Of a stretch of 64,000 bases of DNA, positions 18,232 through 26,200 are shown piece after piece (the first letter of the stretch is position 1; every line of letters begins with the position of its first letter). The notes under the pieces are model-generated. The model had not been told where the DNA came from, searched no databases, and saw nothing but the letters and a program-made list of their open reading frames with translations. The DNA lies in NCBI RefSeq assembly GCF_021227995.1, contig NZ_CP089301.1, forward strand, positions 868,001-932,000, in the 5' to 3' direction. This stretch comes from Novosphingobium kaempferiae. Lineage in GTDB: Bacteria > Pseudomonadota > Alphaproteobacteria > Sphingomonadales > Sphingomonadaceae. The position numbers and the translations under genes were made by a program.

Positions 18232-19467
18232 TCAGGTCTGCCAGTTCAGTGCAAGTTGGTCGAGCGCGCCCACGTTGCCAGCGCGAAATGTAGTCTGGGC
18301 ACCCTCGTCTAGGGCGAAGGCGGGCATGCGCGCCAACCATTCCTCCATAACCACGATTACCTCCATTCGCGCAAGCGCCGCGCCTACACAGCGGTGTGGT
18401 CCCGCACCCATAGTCGAGTGTCTGGCTTGGGTCAGCTTGCGGGCAAAGTCGACCTTCTCGGGCGTTTCGAAACTGCGCGGGTCGAGATTGTGCAGCACAC
18501 TGGGCAGGTAAACGAGGTCGCCCCGCTCGATGGTGACGCCGTCAATCTCGCAGGTCTCGACACAGTTGCGGGTCACTGCGACGGTGGGATAGCGGCGCAT
18601 CAGTTCATCGGCGGCATCGGGGATCATGCCCGGGGCCTCCCGCAGCTCTTCCTGCTCCGCAGGATGGCGCGCAAGGTGCATCATTATGTTGCCCAGCATC
18701 GCGACGACAGTGTCGAGCCCGCCGAACAGCAGGTTGCGGCACATGCGCTGCGACTCCTCGAAAGTCCATGCGCGCCCTTCGATGGGGACCGAAAGAATGC
18801 GGCTGAAAAGGTCGGGCCCGGGGTTAGCTAGCCGTTCGCGGATATGGGGCTCGAGGTAGGCGTCCGCCGCATCGCGCAACTCGACGACCGTCATGCTGCC
18901 GTCGGGCCGTGTCAACTGGCGGCCGAGCGGCCGCAGCCGGACCCGGTCTTCGGGCGGCAAGCCGATCACCGAAAGGAAGGTATGAACTGGTAGGATCTCG
19001 GCGAATTCGGCCATGAAGTCGCAACCACCAACGGCGCGTATGGCCTCGATCAGCCGGATTGTTTCTTCACGCACTAGCGGCTCGGTGGCGACGATGTACT
19101 GGTGCGCGAAGCCCTTCATCACCGCGCTGCGAAACGGCTTGTGCTCGGGGGCGTCCTGCTGCAGCGGAATGAACTGCATGACCTCGCCGAGCCCGGGCGT
19201 CACCGCCAACGCCTCGTTTGAGAAGCGCATAGCGTCCTCCCAGATACCGCGGACGGTCGAACCACCCGCTGCGATCCAGTGGCCGCCGTTGGCCGTCGTC
19301 CAGACGAGGTCGGGACCGTTAAGAAGCCTCATCCATGCGCCGAAATAGTCCGCCTGCGAGCCTGGCGGCGAAAACACGTCGAAATCGATCACGCGGTCGC
19401 GGGGAACGTGTGTCGGGATCGACGCGGTGCCGGGCGCCATTGTCGGCGCCCCGTTTGGATCAGTCAT
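18232..19467 (-). CDS. Cytochrome P450, CYP101 (P450cam)-like
   Basis: A 411-residue soluble P450 that aligns along its length with P450cam. It has DYAE/FAEILPV, TRPDGSM, the I-helix GGLDTVV (acid-alcohol Asp-Thr pair), ExxR as ELMRR, and the heme loop MGAGPHRCVG (Cys about 360; Cys357 in P450cam). At the P450cam substrate-contact positions, Tyr96 is replaced by Met (GEVMQFIP against GEAYDFIP), Phe98 is kept, and Asp297-Gly298 become Val-Thr while Arg299 is kept, so camphor itself is unlikely. TTGGAGAGAGA precedes the ATG. No ferredoxin or ferredoxin reductase gene is visible in the window. It should hydroxylate a small terpenoid-like molecule to start the pathway encoded upstream on this strand. 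Confidence 0.88.
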   Translation of the reverse strand: MTDPNGAPTMAPGTASIPTHVPRDRVIDFDVFSPPGSQADYFGAWMRLLNGPDLVWTTANGGHWIAAGGSTVRGIWEDAMRFSNEALAVTPGLGEVMQFIPLQQDAPEHKPFRSAVMKGFAHQYIVATEPLVREETIRLIEAIRAVGGCDFMAEFAEILPVHTFLSVIGLPPEDRVRLRPLGRQLTRPDGSMTVVELRDAADAYLEPHIRERLANPGPDLFSRILSVPIEGRAWTFEESQRMCRNLLFGGLDTVVAMLGNIMMHLARHPAEQEELREAPGMIPDAADELMRRYPTVAVTRNCVETCEIDGVTIERGDLVYLPSVLHNLDPRSFETPEKVDFARKLTQARHSTMGAGPHRCVGAALARMEVIVVMEEWLARMPAFALDEGAQTTFRAGNVGALDQLALNWQT

Positions 19468-20022
19468 GGTTCTCTCTCCAATCGCGCTCGTGACCAGCGC
19501 TTCGCTCCACTCCCATGGTATTTTCGGCCATTGTGCCCAGACAAGCTAGCACTTTGGAGGTGGTGCTGTTTGCAGGCTGCGTTGGGCGTTTTCAGAACGG
19601 CTGCAGGTCGCGTGGTTAAAGAGGCAGACAGTCTCGGTCTCGCGCCCAATTCAGTCGTACATCTCGCCAAGCTGAGATCCTGAAACCAGTCGTAGATGGC
19701 CAAGGGGCTATTACCGTGTGTTGCTGCTTATGAAGGCGTCCGCCAGTTCGGAGCCCCGATCGGCGAGGCCCACTGTCGTTAGCAATAAGTCAGGGCTTCG
19801 AATTCAAAGATCGTTTACCAAGAGAACAAAGGCTCCGGGTGAGTGACGCCACGGAGACTTCCAGATCAATCGTGCATCTTTGCAAGACTAAACCTAACAA
19901 TGGAAAAATGAAGGGGCATGAGAGCGCCATGCTCCTTCAAGTTTCAATGGGTCACGGGAGGTTGTGAGCCCAACGATCAGGCAAGTATCCTTGCACCGAT
20001 AGCGGATAAGGGTTGGGGACCC
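19468..20022. other. Intergenic region upstream of the P450 gene
   Basis: This 555-bp gap separates the P450 gene from the TonB receptor gene upstream of it on the same strand. I see no gene or RNA. It is long enough to hold an independent promoter for the P450 gene, but I could not identify one with confidence. Confidence 0.3.
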
Positions 20023-22290
20023 TTAGTATTCGAAGCCTAACGAAATCCCCCAAGTGCGGGCGACCTCGCGGCTTGCGAACGCGAAGGGGCCGGTGATCAC
20101 CTTGCGATACAGGCGGCCATCGCTGTGGAAGGCGTTCTGCACGAAGACCGAGAGATTGAACTTCTTGCGATCATCCAGTTCGTGTCGATAGCCAATCGAG
20201 GCATCCACGGTCGCATAATCGTTGATGAAATCGCGGTTCAGTCCGGTGGTATCGCGGATGATCGAGGTCGCGAACTTGTCGGTCCATTTGTAGTTGGCGT
20301 TCAGCAGCAGTTCGCCACCGGTCGCATCGAGCGGGATCGTGGCGTCGCCGCCGAAGCTGACCGACCATTTCGGCGCATAGCGCAGATTGCGCATGTTCTT
20401 GATGTCGACGCCGCCGGATAGGAAGGAATCGTACTTTCCATCGATGTAGCCGACGGCCGCGCGGAAGTTCAGCCAGCCGGTAGGCGCCAGCTGGAATTCA
20501 CCCTCGACACCCTGCAGGGTTGCCGATGCGGCGTTCTGGACCTGTGTCTGCGTGAGCAGCGGATTGGTCGGCGAAGCGCTGATAACCTCTTCCTGCTTGT
20601 CCTTATACTCGGCGCGGAAGATAGTGACGTTCGCGCGGGCGCGGTTCCCCCAGAAGCTGGTGCGCAGACCCGCTTCGTAGCTGTCCACGGTTTCCGGGTC
20701 GTAAGGCCCGATCGCGGTGGTGACAGTAGCGCGGCTGTTCCATCCGCCCGAGCGGTAGCCACGCGACCAGCCCGCATAGATCATGATATCGGGCGTGAAC
20801 CGAAAATCGACGGTTACACGCGGGGTAAACTTGCGGAACGTGACGGACGGGTCCGAGCAAGGACCGTAAGGTGAGGTGGCATCGGGGCACTGGCCGGTGA
20901 TCGCGCCGCTGGTGGGATTGCGGAAGCGGATGTAGAATTCCTTCTGCTCGTACGTGTAGCGCCCGCCAATGGTCAGGTGCAGGCGATCGACCGGCTCGAT
21001 GTAAGCTTCCGCGTAGGCGGCATAGGCGTCGAGGTTCTGGCCCGCGTCGTAAAGCTGCGAGGGCGCGCCGGCGACGGCTGCGGACGCGACGAGATCGAAC
21101 TTCGATTTCATGTAGAACAGGCCCGCCACGAAATCGAAGGCGCCGCCAAAGTTGCTGATCGCCCGCAATTCCTGGCTGAACTGGCTGGCTGTCTGATCGC
21201 GCCGCGCGATATAGATTTGCGCGCCGCTCGCCAGCGGAGCCCCGCCGGTGTTCTCCACGTTGAGCGAGTCGCGCTGCTTTGTGTAGTTGGTGATGGATTC
21301 GATCGAAATGCCGTCGATCGCGTCGAGCTTCGCGTTCAACGTCCCCGAGGTATGCCGCAGGGTGGAGAAGAACGGGTAGTCGCTGAGCGCGACCTTATAG
21401 CCGCTGTCCCGGATCGTCTGGCCTTGCGTTCCAATGCAGGCTCCGAACGCGATACAGAAAGTCTGATTGCTGGCCGACATCGGCACCAGGCTGGGATAGT
21501 GCGACTTGTCGTTGATATGATCGATCGACAGCGTCGCGTCGAACGTGTCGCTGGGCTTCACCCGCAGTGCCCCGAAGAGCGAGTAGCGATCGATGCCATC
21601 CTCATGCTTTCCGTCGCTGAGGCGCCGCGTGAAGCTGTCGCTGCGCTCGCGGTAGCCACCGATCTTGAGGCCGACGGCATCCTCGACGATGGGCGCGTTG
21701 GCGATGGCCTTGTATTCGCGCACGCCATAGCTGCCGACCGTGACCTGCCCCTTTAGGCCCCAGTCCATGGTCGGTTTCGTACGCTTGATGCTGATGACGC
21801 CGCCGATGGTGTTGCGCCCGAACAGCGTTCCCTGAGGACCGCGCAGGACCTCGACCGATTGCAGGTCGAAGGTGTCCATCATCGCGCCTGTGTTCGAGGC
21901 GAGGAAGACGCCGTCGATCGACACAGCAACGGCAGGTTCAAAAGCCCGGTCCAGATCGCCGAAGCTGATACCGCGAATGGACGCAGACATGCCGCCCCCG
22001 GTAAAGGGATGCCGCCCCAGTTCGACGTTCGGCATGAAGCGCTCGATCGAATCCACATCGGGAATGAAGCTGCGCTCGATCATCGCGGCATCCATCGCCG
22101 CCACGGCGACAGGCACGGTCTGCAACGATTCCGAGCGCGCGCGGGCGGTGACGATGATCTCGCCGATCCCCACGGCATCCGCGCCGGTCTGGGCGCTGGG
22201 CTGCGGTGCGGATTGAGTCCCCGATTGCCCAAATGCCGGCGATGCGCTGATGGCGACCATGCTGGCCGCGAGCAGGTATCTCTTTTTCAT
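20023..22290 (-). CDS. TonB-dependent outer membrane receptor
   Basis: A 755-residue TonB-dependent receptor. A signal peptide (KKRYLLAASMVAISASPAFG) is followed by a TonB-box-like region (IGEIIVTARARSESLQTVPV), a plug domain (SVEVLRGPQGTLFGRNTIGG) and a 22-strand barrel ending in the typical C-terminal aromatic (SLGFEY). It should import the catabolic substrate across the outer membrane. The frame is open to 22407, but the ATG at 22290 is preceded by GGGGAGAGA and starts the signal peptide. It lies between the P450 and crotonase genes, all on one strand, which ties uptake to the same pathway. No STN domain is present, so it does not signal through an anti-sigma factor. Confidence 0.9.
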   Translation of the reverse strand: MKKRYLLAASMVAISASPAFGQSGTQSAPQPSAQTGADAVGIGEIIVTARARSESLQTVPVAVAAMDAAMIERSFIPDVDSIERFMPNVELGRHPFTGGGMSASIRGISFGDLDRAFEPAVAVSIDGVFLASNTGAMMDTFDLQSVEVLRGPQGTLFGRNTIGGVISIKRTKPTMDWGLKGQVTVGSYGVREYKAIANAPIVEDAVGLKIGGYRERSDSFTRRLSDGKHEDGIDRYSLFGALRVKPSDTFDATLSIDHINDKSHYPSLVPMSASNQTFCIAFGACIGTQGQTIRDSGYKVALSDYPFFSTLRHTSGTLNAKLDAIDGISIESITNYTKQRDSLNVENTGGAPLASGAQIYIARRDQTASQFSQELRAISNFGGAFDFVAGLFYMKSKFDLVASAAVAGAPSQLYDAGQNLDAYAAYAEAYIEPVDRLHLTIGGRYTYEQKEFYIRFRNPTSGAITGQCPDATSPYGPCSDPSVTFRKFTPRVTVDFRFTPDIMIYAGWSRGYRSGGWNSRATVTTAIGPYDPETVDSYEAGLRTSFWGNRARANVTIFRAEYKDKQEEVISASPTNPLLTQTQVQNAASATLQGVEGEFQLAPTGWLNFRAAVGYIDGKYDSFLSGGVDIKNMRNLRYAPKWSVSFGGDATIPLDATGGELLLNANYKWTDKFATSIIRDTTGLNRDFINDYATVDASIGYRHELDDRKKFNLSVFVQNAFHSDGRLYRKVITGPFAFASREVARTWGISLGFEY

Positions 22291-22456
22291 TGTGTTATCT
22301 CTCCCCTCGTTATTGCCGTTGGCCCGAGCCGCCTCACCAGTCTGGATCAGCGCGCACTTTTCCTGTCGCGCCGCCAAGGTTGCCGGCACGGGCTGTCCGA
22401 TCTTCAATCGTGCTATTCAGTCTCCTACCGCCCGGACCGGGCTGGCGGGCGCTACC

Positions 22457-23245
22457 TCATCGTCCGGTCCACTGCGGCGCGCGCTTCTCCACGAAAGCGC
22501 GCGGCCCTTCTGCGTAATCTTCCGTCTGCGACAGGCGCTCGAAGGCCACGCGCGTGGCAAGAATGGATTCGTGCTCGGGAATGTCCGCAGCTGCGCGCGC
22601 GACCTGCAAGCTTTCCCGCACCGCGACGGGGGCATTGCCGCAGATCGCCCGAGCGAGGTCGAGGGCCGTTCCGACCACCTCGTCGGCGGGCACGACGCGG
22701 TTTACGAGGCCAAACGCTGCGGCTCGATCCGCCGCCATGGGTTCGCCGGTGGCGATCATTTCGAGGGCGATCGCGCGCGGCACCTGAAGCGGCAGACGGT
22801 AGATGCCGCCCGCGCCCGCCATAAGCCCGCGCTTGACTTCCGGCAGGCCCAGGACCGTGGTGTCGGCAACGACCCGCATGTCGCAGGCCAGGGATATTTC
22901 CAGACCGCCGCCCAACGCGCTGCCTTTAACCGCAGCAATCCACGGCTTGACCCGCTTCGATTCCACGAAGCCGGCAAAGCCGCCGTCCGGGGTGCTGAGT
23001 TCATGCCCGCGCCCTGCCGCCACTTCGGCAAGGTCGGCACCGGCACAGAAGGTCGGGCCTTCCGCCGAGGTTATGACGACCGCCCAGATCTGCGGATCGG
23101 CCTCCGTGCGCTTGACGATATCGTCGATCATGCGCGCCACGGCGCCGTTAATCGCGTTGCGCTTTGCCGGACGGTTCAGCGTTACCAGCCCGATATGCTC
23201 ATCGACGACTTCGAAAAGCACAACGTCATCCACCATTTCGATCAT
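22457..23245 (-). CDS. Enoyl-CoA hydratase/isomerase family protein
   Basis: A crotonase-superfamily enzyme of 262 residues. It shows the oxyanion-hole segments FCAGADLAE (about 64-72) and SALGGGLEISLACD (about 105-118) and the conserved LVNRVVPADE. Glu and Gly catalytic positions (GVNRV-type hydratase Glu) are not certain by eye, so hydratase, isomerase or dehalogenase activity remains open. With the thiolase and CoA-transferase genes next to it, a beta-oxidation-like step on a CoA ester is most likely. It is 166 bp upstream of the TonB receptor gene on the same strand. Confidence 0.88.
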   Translation of the reverse strand: MIEMVDDVVLFEVVDEHIGLVTLNRPAKRNAINGAVARMIDDIVKRTEADPQIWAVVITSAEGPTFCAGADLAEVAAGRGHELSTPDGGFAGFVESKRVKPWIAAVKGSALGGGLEISLACDMRVVADTTVLGLPEVKRGLMAGAGGIYRLPLQVPRAIALEMIATGEPMAADRAAAFGLVNRVVPADEVVGTALDLARAICGNAPVAVRESLQVARAAADIPEHESILATRVAFERLSQTEDYAEGPRAFVEKRAPQWTGR

Positions 23246-23478
23246 TCATCGCTCCAACGCCAACCGGTTCAGGCGCCGACCATCGGCCGGCCTCGATCGC
23301 AAGTTGAAGAAAAGTCCCGATCGGAATGATGACCAACATCACCCCGATTGCGTGAAATCGATGGTTGCGCGAATACGCAACGCCAGGACATCCTCAACAA
23401 CTCTTGTAGAAAGCGCTCTTCCCGGCGCCATCTTACCTGTCGATGCTATGGGCCGCGGCACAAGACGTCTAATATGTA

Positions 23479-24411
23479 TCAGTGCGCCGTTGAGATCATA
23501 TTCTTATCAAGGCTGTGCTTCACGAACGTTTCGGCCAGACCCCAAAGCGCATTCACGGTCGGGCGTTCATCATCTTCGCGGCAGGCAAGGTGCAGCGCGA
23601 AATTGAAATCGGGCTCGTCGATCGGGACGACCCTGAGGTTGGGCGCCGCAAACGACGGCACATGCCACTCGCTGACAAGAACCGGGATATGCGCCTTTTC
23701 GACATGCTGGCGAATGCCGCAGGTCGACGGCTCCGGCAGAGCCACCAGTTCGATGTCATGCGCGGCCAGTCGCAGGGCAAAGCTGTCGAAGAACGCCGGA
23801 TTGATCTTGCGCCGGAAGCTCGCCACCTGCCGGCCGCGAAGGGCGGACAGCGGTATTTCCGCTCCCCAGCCCGCCGCCTGTTCCGCCTCGACCAGCACGG
23901 CCCAGCGATAGCGCGCGATATCCAGGATCTTGCAGCCACGCCGGTCGATCGGCCCGACGGTAAAGGCCATGTCGATTTCGTGCTGGGCCAGAGCGTCCAG
24001 CAATTGCGACGTCCAGGCGTTGACGATCTCCAGCTCCATGCGCGGGTAACGGCTTTCGAAACTGTCGATCAGCATGCTGCGCGCCGGTATTTCTCCCGAG
24101 AAATCCGGAGCGCCCAGCTTCAGAAACTGCGCCTGCTGGCCGAGAATCTCGCGCGCCGCTTCAGCGGCATCGTGCGCGGCCTCCACGTAAAGGCGCGCCG
24201 GTTCGAGAAACTCCTTGCCCTGCCGGGTCAGGACCACGCCGCGGTTGCGGTTGCGGAAGAACAGCTGAAAGCCGATCTGCTCCTCCAGCTTGCGGATCTG
24301 GACCGAAAGCCAGGGCTGGGCGACGTGCAGCTTCTCGGCCGCCCGCGTGAAGGAAAGCGCATCGGCAACCGCCACGAACATGCGGACCTGTCGAATATCT
24401 ATCGTCATCAC
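23479..24411 (-). CDS. LysR-family transcriptional regulator
   Basis: A regulator of 310 residues with the N-terminal LysR winged helix (DIRQVRMFVAVADALSFTRA, AEKLHVAQPWLSVQIRKLEE) and a C-terminal periplasmic-binding-like effector domain. The first residues are MMTIDIRQVR, so the true start may be the second Met. It lies inside the catabolic cluster between the thiolase and crotonase genes, all in the same direction, so it is probably the cluster's own regulator and may be autoregulated. The effector should be the substrate or a CoA-free intermediate. Confidence 0.88.
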   Translation of the reverse strand: MMTIDIRQVRMFVAVADALSFTRAAEKLHVAQPWLSVQIRKLEEQIGFQLFFRNRNRGVVLTRQGKEFLEPARLYVEAAHDAAEAAREILGQQAQFLKLGAPDFSGEIPARSMLIDSFESRYPRMELEIVNAWTSQLLDALAQHEIDMAFTVGPIDRRGCKILDIARYRWAVLVEAEQAAGWGAEIPLSALRGRQVASFRRKINPAFFDSFALRLAAHDIELVALPEPSTCGIRQHVEKAHIPVLVSEWHVPSFAAPNLRVVPIDEPDFNFALHLACREDDERPTVNALWGLAETFVKHSLDKNMISTAH

Positions 24412-24479
24412 CGTTGCGCTTCCTCTCCTAAAGGACGCCCGTTTATCCGGGCTTTGTCCGTGCTCGTTTCATCATCGCC

Positions 24480-25991
24480 TCAGGCCATGGTCCAGATCGC
24501 CAGACCGTCCTCGCCCGTGGCGACCGATCCTTGCGCGCCCACCGGCTGGCCCTCGTCCGACATCAGAAAGGCGATCGCCTCCGCATCGGTCTGCGGCACC
24601 CGCGCCAGGAACCGCGCACCGGCAGGAGACCGTCCGACGATCGTGGCGTGACGCGGATTGCCGTACCGGTCGAAGGGGATAGTGAAGGTTTCGATAGTGC
24701 CGGGACCATCGTAGGTCTGCAGCAGCTCCGGCGCCTTGCCCCGCCGGGCATCGGCCTGCGGCTGAACGTTGTAGTCCTGCGGGAAGGTTCCGGCGGGAAC
24801 CGGCTTGCGGCTGAACACCATCGAATGGCTGTGCGTCGCATAGCCCCCGTTCGCCACGATTAACCCGTGTTCGCCGCCTTCGCGCAGCTTGGCGACCATG
24901 CGCGCCGCGGCGTGCATCATGCAGTTGCCGATCGGGCCGCCGCCGAACGTCAGGCCGCCATAGACCGAACACGGCTTGTCCAGCGGCCAGTCAAGCACCC
25001 GGCGGGCCAGCTTGGGCACGATGGGAAAGCAGGAGTAAAGCTCGACATGATCGATGTCGCGCGTCTCCAGACCGTTGCGCTCCAGGGCCGACGTCACCGT
25101 CGTCTCCAGGCTGGTGGCGCGCGCATAGCTGTCGCGCAGCAGGAAATCGTCATGCTCGTGCGCCGCCGCGCCGGCGCCGACATAAACGATCCGGCTTTCG
25201 TCCACCCCCAGTTCGCGCGCCTTGGCCAGACTGGTGATGAGGATCGCCGCCCCCATGTTCACGCTGGAATTGGCGACCATCATCTTGGTGTAAGGGAAGC
25301 TCACCATGCGGTTTTCGGGCGTGGCGCTGGCGATCGTCTCGGCGCTAACCGGCTTGCGCAGCCAGGCATACGGATTTGCCGCCGCGACCGCTGAGAAGCT
25401 CTCTCCGATCGCGCCGCTTTCCGCCTGCCCTTCCGCCAGCGTCTGCCCCCAAGCCGCGCGGGCGGCGTTCTCGTAGAGCGGGTAGACATCGATGGGCGTG
25501 AACAGGCCATGCAGGCGGGCCAGGGGTTTGGCCGCCGCTTCGGCAACGTCGCTGATCGAGACTTTCGGGGGCTCGCGGCCGGCCGCGATCTCGGCCTGTG
25601 CGCGCTTCGCGGCGGTCCGCAGGGCTTCTCCGCCTACGGTCGCCGCGATTTGAATCTCTCCCTTGCCGATCAGGTTCGCGGCATCGTTGATGAGCTTGAT
25701 CGGCCCGTCGCCGCTGGCCTCGTACGTCTTGACGCGCTGCGCGGGACGGACTGCCATGCGCTCGGCAAGCTGCTCCTGCGGGGCGGGGTCCGGGAAGGAA
25801 ATCTGATCCTCCACGCCCAGCCAGTCGAGGGCATCAAGCACGGCCACACCGGCATCGGCCTCTGCCGCCTTGAGCGCCGCCAGCATCAGGCCAACGGAAT
25901 CGAGCCCGTCGAGATCGTTCTCGGGGCGGTCGAGAATCTCGCCGATACCGATAAGGACCGGGACTCTCGTTTCATCGACATTGGAATTCAT
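24480..25991 (-). CDS. SCP2-type thiolase-like acetyl-CoA acetyltransferase
   Basis: A protein of 503 residues in the thiolase-like SCP-x/acetyl-CoA acetyltransferase group. Visible features are IGIGEILDRPEND at the N-terminus, VNMGAAILITSLAKARELG, ELYSCFPIVPK with the probable active-site Cys (SCFP), and the GGLTFGGGPIGNCMMHAAAR loop followed by GGYATHSHS. It should cleave a beta-ketoacyl-CoA or condense acyl-CoAs. The ATG at 25991 has AAGGAGAGA directly upstream and begins the conserved sequence; the frame open to 26054 is unlikely to be translated from there. It is the second gene of the minus-strand cluster after the CoA-transferase. Confidence 0.85.
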   Translation of the reverse strand: MNSNVDETRVPVLIGIGEILDRPENDLDGLDSVGLMLAALKAAEADAGVAVLDALDWLGVEDQISFPDPAPQEQLAERMAVRPAQRVKTYEASGDGPIKLINDAANLIGKGEIQIAATVGGEALRTAAKRAQAEIAAGREPPKVSISDVAEAAAKPLARLHGLFTPIDVYPLYENAARAAWGQTLAEGQAESGAIGESFSAVAAANPYAWLRKPVSAETIASATPENRMVSFPYTKMMVANSSVNMGAAILITSLAKARELGVDESRIVYVGAGAAAHEHDDFLLRDSYARATSLETTVTSALERNGLETRDIDHVELYSCFPIVPKLARRVLDWPLDKPCSVYGGLTFGGGPIGNCMMHAAARMVAKLREGGEHGLIVANGGYATHSHSMVFSRKPVPAGTFPQDYNVQPQADARRGKAPELLQTYDGPGTIETFTIPFDRYGNPRHATIVGRSPAGARFLARVPQTDAEAIAFLMSDEGQPVGAQGSVATGEDGLAIWTMA

Positions 25992-26200
25992 GCATCTCTC
26001 CTTTTCAAGGCTAGCTTGTGGACGACGCAGATATCCGAACCTTTCCCGATGCATCCCGGTTCGCTGCCCGGAACATCATCACCAACGGCCCTTCGGCCGT
26101 TCATCCTCTTCCTTCGTTTATGGGAAAGGATGCTATCTGGCCGAAGGAAGAAGAGTCAAATCTGCGTCACAACAGGTTGGCTGTTACTTGTGCTAGGTCT

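Noticed and set aside
21859..22824. Long plus-strand frames opposite the TonB receptor and crotonase genes
   Set aside because: They are antisense to well-supported genes and show no domain or ribosome-binding site.
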